From Rhynchonema sp. JSB1_4 (lineage: Eukaryota > Nematoda > Chromadorea > Monhysterida > Xyalidae): a DNA stretch of 64,000 bases. Below, piece after piece: positions 55,701 to 64,000 of this stretch (positions are counted from its first letter, which is position 1; each line of letters opens with the position of its first letter). Under the pieces are notes generated by a model. The model was not told the origin of the DNA, made no database searches, and worked only from the letters and a program-made list of their open reading frames with translations. The position numbers and the translations under genes were made by a program. The stretch spans positions 27,461 to 91,460 of the forward strand of contig JASAMV010004993.1 in the NCBI GenBank assembly GCA_030248065.1, written 5' to 3'.

Positions 55701-58700
55701 ATAAAGACAGTGCGTGCGGTATATAGGTTTTCGGGGTCGAAAAATCTAACGGTGACATTGGCTTTTCAATCCGAAGCTCTTCGGAGCCAGAACCGGAACT
55801 GGAACCGGAACTCAATATTTAGCCATGCAAATAAGTCGCACAATACTGGTCTGACCATAAAGACAGTGCGTGCGGTATATAGGTTTTCGGGGTCGAGAAA
55901 TATAATGGAGACATCGGCTTTTGAATCCGGAGCTCATCGGAGCCAGAACCGGAACTGGATCCGGAACCCAGTATTTAGCACAGCAATTAAGTCGCACAAT
56001 ACTCCTCTGATGATGAAGCCCGTGGGTGCGGAACACGGGTTTTCAGGGTGGAGAAATCTAATGGTGACATTGGTTTTTGAATCCGGAGCTCTTCGGAGCC
56101 AGAACCGGAACTGGAACAGGAACTCAGCACTTATCCATACAAATAAGTCGCACAATAATGGTCTGATCATAAAGGCAGCGGGTGCGGTATCGGGGCATGC
56201 GCGGTAGCGCATGTCCCATATGGTTGTCCGGAGTTAGTGCCGGCAGAAAAAAATTTCACTGGCCAGTAATTCCACAACAAAGCACCGATGGTTTCAATAT
56301 TTAAGCACAAGGTGCCTTGGGCCACCCTACATCTGCATTCAAAATTTGACGTTGATCGGTACCGGCGTCGTGGAGTTACGGTACCCAACGCCTCTCAAAA
56401 AGTGCAAAAACGTTCTTCTTCTTCTTTCTTTCTTTCTTTTTTTTTCCGGCAAAATGTTCGTTCAAAACTCAGGGATACATCGGACGAGAAATCTGCCGCA
56501 GTACCGGGGGTTTTGAAGGTCGAGAAACTCGGTGGTGACATTGATTTTTGGATCCAGTGCTTTTCGGAGCTAGAACCGGAACTGGAACCGGAACTCAGTA
56601 CTTATCCATGCAAATAAGTCACACAATAATGGTCTGATCGTAAACGCAGTGGGTGCGGAACATAGGTTTTCGGGGACGAGAAATCTGATGGTGGCATTGG
56701 TTTTTGAATCCGGTGCTCTCCGGAGCCAGAACCTGAACCGGAACCGGAACTGAGTACTTATCCATGCAAATAAGTCACACAATAATGGTCTGATCGTAAA
56801 GACAGTGGGTGCGGAACATAGGTTTTCCGGGACGAGAAATCTAATGGTGACATTGGTTTTTGAATCCGGAGCTCTTCGGAGCCAGAACCGGAACTGGAAC
56901 CGGAACTCAGTATTTATCAAGCAAATAAGTCGCACAATAATGGTTTGATCATAAAGACAGTGCGTGCGGTATATAGGTTTTCGGGGTCGAAAAATCTAAC
57001 GGTGACATTGGCTTTTCAATCCGAAGCTCTTCGGAGCCAGAACCGGAACTGGAACCGGAACTCAATATTTAGCCATGCAAATAAGTCGCACAATACTGGT
57101 CTGATCATAAAGACAGTGCGTGCGGTATATAGGTTTTCGGGGTCGAGAAATATAATGGAGACATCGGCTTTTGAATCCGGAGCTCATCGGAGCCAGAACC
57201 GGAACTGGATCCGGAACCCAGTATTTAGCACAGCAATTAAGTCGCACAATACTCCTCTGATGATGAAGCCCGTGGGTGCGGAACACGGGTTTTCAGGGTG
57301 GAGAAATCTAATGGTGACATTGGTTTTTGAATCCGGTGCTCTCCGGAGCCAGAACCTGAACCGGAACCGGAACTGAGTACTTATCCATGCAAATAAGTCA
57401 CACAATAATGGTCTGATCGTAAAGACAGTGGGTGCGGAACATAGGTTTTCCGGGACGAGAAATCTAATGGTGACATTGGTTTTTGAATCCGGAGCTCTTC
57501 GGAGCCAGAACCGGAACTGGAACCGGAACTCAGTATTTATCCATGCAAATAAGTCGCACAATACTGGCCTGATCATAACGACAGTGCGTGCGGTATATAG
57601 GTTTTCGGGGTCGAGAGACCCAACGGTGGCATTGGTTTTTAAATCTGGAACTTTTCGGAGCCAGAACCGGAACTAGAACCGGAACTCAGTATTGATCAAT
57701 GCGAATAAATAGTGTAATAGTGATCTGATCTGCAGTAATGTGTCAGCTGTTTATGTTTCTGGGGTCGGGGAACCGATGGTGACATCGCTTTTTTAGCTCT
57801 GACTTGATTGAGGTGTGAAACAGTAACATGAATACAGTAAAACCACCACAAGGTGAACCTCTACATAGTGAATTCCTTTGTATAGTGAACGAATTATCAG
57901 TGTGATCATATGTATTTTCCGTCCACCGAATGAGAAGATGCGCTTACTCGATATAAAACAAAAATACAAGAAGAAAAATGCCTGCTGTCGCGCGGCAAGA
58001 ATCAGGATATGGTTCTCGGCATCATGCTGGTCGCATATAAAACACCTGTACAAGATTGTTTACTCCCCAAAGTAAAAAGACATCTGTGGTTACGCACAGG
58101 AGCAAAAGGCGACTAAAAACATCACCGAAACAGAAGAAAAGCTTATTTGCCAAAAAATGAGCAGGATTTAGAAAGAGGCGTTGCATTCTTTTCGAAAAGT
58201 GAATTAAAAAGCGATACGCCACCAAGGAACCATATTGCGGCCAACGCATATGCCCGCTCTTTATGCCGTTACTAGTACGAATCGAACCTGTGACAGCTTG
58301 CCGTCGTCGCCTCATTGAGCTATTGGCCGCAATATGGTTCCTTGATGGCGTATCGCTTTTTAATTCACTTTTCGAAAAGAATGCAACGCCTCTTTCTAAA
58401 TCCTGCTCATTTTTTGGCAAATAAGCTTTTCTTCTGTTTCGGTGATGTTTTTAGTCGCCTTTTGCTCCTGTGCGTAACCACAGATGTCTTTTTACTTTGG
58501 GGAGTAAACAATCTTGTATAGGTGTTTTATATGCGACCAGCATGATGCCGAGAACCATATCCTGATTCTTGCCGCGCGACAGCAGGCATTTTTCTTCTTG
58601 TGTATATTGTGTCCATCCGTTAGTTCCAACCAAACCATTCAATCGCAGGACTACATGTATTTCGAAAAATCCCCACCCGATGCACCCGACGGCTCGGAGA

Positions 58701-58705
58701 ATTGA
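52719..58705 (+). CDS. Phospholipid scramblase, paralogue 1
   Basis: Eight exons: 52719-52851, 52924-53007, 53096-53157, 53381-53458, 53601-53714, 53812-53895, 54354-54509, 58649-58705. They sum to 768 bp (255 residues). All junctions are GT-AG with matching phase. It keeps the scramblase core: ELEVFRHMDFVRIKQELEW, Cys clusters CCCNCC and CCCRYCC that are likely palmitoylated, PIRCQAQCCCCC, PIDKQIGSVDMQ, and DADNFYVTFPEDLDINLKL matching the putative Ca-binding loop. A hydrophobic segment SLVSAVFLL runs into the last exon DYMYFEKSP. The N-terminal Pro-rich region of vertebrate PLSCR1 is missing. The family moves lipids between leaflets or binds them in a Ca-dependent manner. Intron 7 (4.1 kb) holds satellite and palindromic DNA. 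Confidence 0.93.
53172..53329. mobile_element. Helitron-like short insertion, copy 2
   Basis: Starts TCTATATACTACTAAAACACG, then TATG units, CCCTCCCTCGG and a poly-G run, and ends near CTAA. Same layout as 10173-10324. It lies in intron 3 of scramblase 1, 14 bases after exon 3. Confidence 0.55.
53728..53803 (+). repeat. tRNA-like pol III box A/B fragment in scramblase 1 intron 5
   Basis: Contains TAGCGCAGTGG (box A) and GTTCGAATCCC (box B) about 35 bases apart. The stems do not pair well, so it is read as a tRNA-derived SINE remnant and not as a functional tRNA. Confidence 0.5.
54510..54930. other. Start of scramblase 1 intron 7, no feature
   Basis: No repeat or exon is recognised before the satellite. 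Short CATAC words near 54,760-54,790. Confidence 0.5.
54940..57690. repeat. 156-bp satellite array within a 1.25 kb tandem duplication
   Basis: A monomer of 155-156 bp (marked by GGTCTGATCGTAAAGACAG and CGGAGCCAGAACCGGAACTGG) starts at about 55,320. About 5-6 monomers fill the first block (55,320-56,185) and about 7-8 the second (56,570-57,690). Between them a 5' module beginning TCGGGGCATGCGCGGTAGCG is repeated at 54,941 and 56,190, giving a 1,250-bp higher-order unit almost identical in both copies. The period is divisible by 3, so false open frames run on both strands. Confidence 0.95.
57966..58602. repeat. Palindrome with 280-bp arms
   Basis: Arms 57966-58244 and 58323-58602 are almost perfect inverted copies. 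The 78-bp centre carries box A/box B-like words on the minus strand (TAGCTCAATGAGG, GGTTCGATTCG). It ends 46 bp before the last exon of scramblase 1. Confidence 0.93.
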
Positions 58706-59737
58706 ACAAAACCACCTCTACTTCAACCTGTGAAGGAAATTCCACTGTTGTTCTTCTGAAAATGTGAACACTTCGTCAGATTCAATGTCTTCTGTTTCCG
58801 GAACACATGTAGGTATTGTCTTCATTTCTTCGTGGAAAGTTTACTATTTTTGCTTTTACAAAAATCACATCGATGTTATATGTGTTGTTCATTCAATGCT
58901 TTTCTTTCCGCGTATGGTATTACTCTTTGTAAAAAATGTACTTATTTGTGCCCGTGCTCTCGTGCCTACATAATTTCAAAATGCGAGATAAAAAAGTGCC
59001 TGAATGGAACTGTGTAACTGACTTTACTGCTGTGAACATCATTATGTATTCTGGTGAAGGAAATTCTGGAAATAATTCTAGAAAGTAACTAATTTTTCAT
59101 TTTGCAGTTACAAGAACCGGTTTTGATAGCACGCTTTTGCGGTACTTATCACATTGAGGTAGTCTGAATTTTGTATAAATACGGCAGTTTCGGACAGATA
59201 AGTTTCGCAAGGCTGTCCCTTCAGAAATCAAAATTTATGTGCTAAAGTTTGACCTATTTGCACAGCTTTAGTTTGTTATTTTAAAATTCTGTGCAAGTCT
59301 GCTCGGCTGCGTGGTATTCATCCACCGAATCTAAAAAATTGGCTCCTAAATTTGGTTTCAGGCTTTTGAGAAACGCAAGCTGAATATCATAATCCTGAAG
59401 TTGAAGAAAATAGTGTAAAACGCTCCATATGACACATTGTACTGATATCGTTGCGTACCGTGTTGAGAAATAAACAAATAAATGGACAACAACTAAAAAC
59501 ATCTGATAAAAGATAGCCTGTTCACTTTTCGCAAACATTAATGAGTTGGCTCGATCATTTTATCAAGACCGTTCTTTGTGCGCTTGTGGCGTGACTTCTG
59601 GTACTAAATGATTGAACCGCGCTGCACTCATGAGACTTTCAGACAACAACAAGGTTCTAATATGTCATGATGAAGAAGCGAAAAGCCAGAACTTCTCAAA
59701 AAATTGAATTCCCAGATTAATTAATCAATAACAAGAA
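58706..59737. other. Between the two scramblase genes; no gene seen
   Basis: No supported exon. It must contain the 3' end of paralogue 1 and the promoter of paralogue 2. TATAAATACGG near 59,175 is a possible TATA element, but it is 560 bases from the ATG. Confidence 0.45.
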
Positions 59738-61906
59738 ATGTCGACGCACCCAGTGGTGACCGATCAACCAGGCCGATGGCAGTCAGATGCCATTCGAATC
59801 GGCGACAGTAGGGAGTTGGAGGTGTTCAGACACATGGACTTTGTCAGGATAAAACAGGAACTGGAATGGTGTGAAAGTCAGTTTGCTTTCGAATGATTTC
59901 GCGTGAATTTTTTTGACACAGTTATTTTAAATATTTCGGTTGTTTTTCGTTCAATGTTTGAGGATCAAGATCGTTTTTCTGCATTTTAGTTTGTTGCTGC
60001 AGTTGTTGTGAGACACAGAACAAGTACAAGATCTTGAATGCGCAAGGACACGAGATGTTTCATATGCGCAAGAGGGTAAGTACACGATGCTTGAAATCAT
60101 CACATCCAAACGTGGCATTATTGAGAGATTTTGATCATTCTGCAAATTGACAAAAAAAATGAATACTTGAAATCTTGTTCACAGCAAGCAACTGTTGTTG
60201 TCGGTATTGTTGTGGCGACAAACGATCATTCGATATGTATATCAAGGTTGACCATTTTGCCATTTTGGTTGTCAGCATTTTTGTGCTGTCATGCCTGAGT
60301 TTTCCACAGAAGCCCCAGGTTGTGCCCCAAATGAAAAATTCTTCACTTAGAAACCCCAAGGGACCTATTCGGAGTGGGGGGCTTCATGTGGAAAACTCCG
60401 ATCACTTATTAACGCATATTTCTGCAGCCGTCAGACGTCTACGCAAGTCACGTTTTTTTGTGTGTTCTGAGCGGAAGAGAACACACCGAAGTTTTGCCAT
60501 GAAGCCTTAAAAAAGCATGTTTTAGGACGGGCATAACAAGGATGTGATGAGAATTGACAGGCCGTTCCGCTGCCAAGCCAGTTGCTGTTACTGCTGCTTA
60601 CAGGTATGAGGAAACTGTGTGTAAAATGTTTCTCAAGCGTATCACGGTTTGGTAACTGAAGCTGTCTATTGTCTTTTGAGCAAACTTCAGAGTCTAAAAC
60701 TAAAAGTCTGACACTAAAACTATATTCTCAATAGCAAAAATTGGCTCAGAAATAAGCGTCGACTCGCTAACTTAGGAAGTCTTCGGCTCCGAATACCTCC
60801 TCTCCTATTCACAGGGCTGCTTAGGTTGACGACTTTAGTTGTCGATCGGAGTTGACCACACGTCAGTTGGCCCAAAAATTAGATGTCCTGCGGCTCAGAC
60901 ATTTCTGTCAAAATTAGATGTCCTGTGATGGGAGTTTGATGCTCAAAACAACCAAAGTACTGAATCTCGAATAATCTTAGACTCGTCTAAAACATTAAAT
61001 TTGTCTTGTCGTCCCATCTGAATGTCTCATTCTCCCCCAGACAATTCGTGTGCATGCCCCGATCGACAAGCAAATCGGCAGCGTCGACATGCAATGCGGC
61101 ATCACACGACCGAGATTTGACGTGAACGATGCTGACGGAAATGCTGTGTTGCAGGTATGCATGTGGGCGCGCGCGTCCGTAGCGCAGTGGGCTGTGCTAC
61201 GTGTAAGTACGAGTTCAAATCCCGATGGGGAATGTGACAGTCCACAGAATCCGGCAGAGCTCTCTGTCTAAGAAAACTTATTTAATCAGATCGAAGGTCC
61301 TTGCATGTGCTGTAATATCGGTCGTTGGGATTGTTGTTGCGCAATCTGTTGCTGCCGAACCGTGGGATTTGAGGTATAAAATAATAAAGATAAGAATAGT
61401 AATTTTCTGGATTTCTTGGCTGCAGAAATACAATTAAACCAAATTCGGCGCATTCCCAGATATTGCGCAACGACCGAAAGGTCGGCATGATTCGCAAGGA
61501 GTTCAGCGGGGTGGGCAAGGAGCTGGCGACCGACGCCGACAACTTTTATGTGACTTTTCCGCCAGATTTAGACATTAGGCTGAAGCTGACGTTGATTTCA
61601 GCTGTTCTGCTGCTGGTTTGTTTGACTGCATTTAATTCGGCCTCAGGCTTTATGCTTAGACCAACTCGTTTTTATTCGGCTCTTTTTGGACTCCTTTTTT
61701 TGCTCAATGTGATTTTGCAACAACCCGGCTCTGCCGAAGTGTCCGACCGCCTTTTCCGGATCGAAAAATCCGTATGAAGCCCAGAGACTTCTGCAAGCTA
61801 GATAGGGTATGCTGTATCAGAACAAGTCTTCTTAGCACCGTTTCAGGACTACATGTACTTCGAGAAATCGCCCGGTGACGCGGCTGTGATTGGGGCCGAC
61901 AGCTGA
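59738..61906 (+). CDS. Phospholipid scramblase, paralogue 2
   Basis: Eight exons in the same order as paralogue 1: 59738-59876, 59990-60075 (or 60079), 60185-60246, 60526-60603, 61041-61154, 61290-61373, 61460-61615, 61847-61906; about 260 residues. Conserved motifs include LEVFRHMDFVRIKQELEW, CCCSCC, CCCRYCC, PIDKQIGSVDMQ and DADNFYVTFPPDLDIRLKL, with C-terminus DYMYFEKSPGDAA. Exon 5 differs from paralogue 1 by one residue. At exon 2 the consensus donor GTAAGT (60076) breaks frame with exon 3, while the weaker GTACAC four bases later keeps it. Either the weak donor is used, an adjustment elsewhere exists, or the gene is damaged. A Ca-regulated plasma-membrane lipid scrambling role is inferred from the family. 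Confidence 0.9.
60295..60402. mobile_element. Short TIR repeat in scramblase 2 intron 3
   Basis: Ends GAGTTTTCCACAGAAGCCCC and GGGGGCTTCATGTGGAAAACTC, about 108 bp. Same family as the GGGGCTTTAAG repeats at 41 kb. Confidence 0.75.
61172..61230 (+). repeat. tRNA-like box A/B fragment in scramblase 2 intron 5
   Basis: TAGCGCAGTGG and GAGTTCAAATCCC lie at the same intron position as in paralogue 1. This indicates the fragment was present before the gene duplication. Confidence 0.5.
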
Positions 61907-62963
<1,057 letters not shown>

Positions 62964-62999
62964 GTTCAATGATCATAACTGTAGTCGATCAATGGCAAA

Positions 63000-63640
63000 G
63001 CCTTTGACAAAACGACAAGCATTTCACCATATTCTGGTATCAAGCAGTATCTTTTGACATCAAACAAATCAGCTGCACTGGAAAAGAGCTGTCCAGAAGG
63101 CACGCTCGTAGGAGGAGCGCTTAGATATTTGGAAGCCAGACATGCCAGTCGCGGAAACTTTGTCTCATTAATTTGTTGCCCACCATGACAACATTTCCTC
63201 GAAATTGAGTCCCTTCGTTCGATACAACTTTGTGTAATCGTTTTGTTCTAGCTCGACCTGTTCGTGATTAGTTTAACAAACGCAAACGGAGTGCAGCATT
63301 TCCCACCTCTTACAACTGCTTGGCCAATTATGATTGCATAAGTTTTTACTTTCTGTTCTCAAAACTTAATCCCGATCCCTGAACTTTTTTGGGCGGGATC
63401 GGGATCGAAATCGGGATTAACTTTTAAAAAATGACGCCGGGATCCCGTTCGAACACTGTCCGTGGTGGCTTTGGCTTGTAACTTCAATGCTTGCTGCAAA
63501 AGTAAAATGATGACGATGATTGGCTTTATTAACACTTTGTGGGGCTACTTGCTCGCTGTCGACTTTGCGTCACATTGTATCTACTGTACATTATCATAAA
63601 TCACAAACGTTATATAAGATTTTCATATTCTTTTATTGAT
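63000..63640. other. No gene seen; GATCCCG repeat
   Basis: No supported exon. GGGCGGGATCGGGATCG-type words near 63,390 resemble 6715-6790. Confidence 0.5.
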
Positions 63641-63642
63641 TC

Positions 63643-63741
63643 TCAGACGCTCAAGATGACGATCAAAATTATTATTACCACGATTAATACAATGACGATC
63701 AAGGTGCCGGTCACACACAACTTCTTCTTGCGTGCACTGTG
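63643..63741 (-). CDS. C-terminal tail-anchor exon, possibly syntaxin-like
   Basis: A 99-bp last exon after the acceptor TATCTTTCAG, phase 0, encodes HSARKKKLCVTG followed by an all-aliphatic span (TLIVIVLIVVIIILIVILSV) and TGA. A short basic KAR-like patch followed directly by a terminal membrane span is the arrangement of syntaxin-type SNAREs. The SNARE helix would lie in exons to the right, outside the window. Other tail-anchored proteins remain possible. Confidence 0.5.
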   Translation of the reverse strand, partial: HSARKKKLCVTGTLIVIVLIVVIIILIVILSV

Positions 63742-63765
63742 CTGAAAGATAATAAATGTCGCTTT

Positions 63766-64000
63766 CACTCAGGGCGGATTTAGGATGAACACGGAAATAT
63801 TTCCGGAATCCAGTTTCCGGATGAATTTTTTATTTTCGGGTTTTCCAGAAATATTTCCGAATTACGGTTTTCAGAAGAATTTTACGGAACACAAAATTAA
63901 CATTAACCAGGTTTCTGATTTTGGTTTCGGATTCCGGTTTCGGATAACCGGACATAGGAACTATATTTCCGGAAAAGCAGCTGGTGTTCCGCATCCGGAA
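63766..64000. mobile_element. P1-type palindromic element, running off the window
   Basis: Begins AGGGCGGATTTAGGATGAAC and contains CACGGAAATATTTCCGG words like 15393-15801. The right end is outside the window. Confidence 0.75.

Noticed and set aside
55320..57676. Multiple 70-170 aa open frames with repeated RNWNRNS or FRFQFRFWLRRAPDS motifs
   Set aside because: The 156-bp satellite period is a multiple of three, so open frames persist on both strands without coding meaning.
54940..57690. CRISPR-like array
   Set aside because: Repeats are 156 bp with no unique spacers and lie in a eukaryotic intron; it is a satellite.

Overview
The window is eukaryotic, AT-rich and animal-like. Genes are split into short exons with classical GT...TTTCAG-type junctions, and introns and intergenic DNA are packed with short non-autonomous transposons. 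A transthyretin-like (TTR) secreted protein, a family largely confined to nematodes, together with saposin-like, PLAT-domain, trypsin-fold and phospholipid scramblase genes, suggests a nematode with a repeat-rich genome. That assignment is an inference. All gene models were assembled by eye from exon phase and splice motifs.

Layout, left to right. 0-2.4 kb: a possible secreted-protein first exon, then TATG microsatellites around a TA-flanked MITE. 2.4-7.5 kb: two paralogous PLAT-domain exons (minus strand) separated by a TTAA-flanked inverted-repeat element and a 1.1 kb foldback. 9.6-14.4 kb: a minus-strand saposin-like gene. 15.4-18.1 kb: a palindromic repeat element and a decayed LINE 3' end with an RNase H domain. 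18.2-27.2 kb and 29.7-39.2 kb: two tandem minus-strand trypsin-fold genes (B and A) with the same intron positions and phases, whose introns are largely transposon. 39.6-45.3 kb: mostly repeats with weak exon candidates. 45.5-47.6 kb: a complete three-exon TTR-like gene (130 aa). 48.5-50.6 kb: a gene for a signal peptide, PLAT-like segment, Ser/Thr-rich stalk and single membrane span. 52.7-58.7 kb and 59.7-61.9 kb: two tandem phospholipid scramblase genes, both with eight exons. Intron 7 of the first holds a 156-bp satellite array, a 1.25 kb tandem duplication and a 280-bp-arm palindrome. 62.5-64 kb: a (CA)n tract abutting a Cys-loop ion channel TM2 exon, then a minus-strand tail-anchor exon that may be syntaxin-like.

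The most distinctive feature is the transposon landscape. At least eight elements carry 8-bp target duplications (hAT size), four sit in TTAA, and others sit in TA. Three insertions can be proved against empty copies elsewhere in the window. Four insertions end 14-43 nt upstream of 3' splice sites, so transposon DNA supplies or abuts the polypyrimidine region of those introns.
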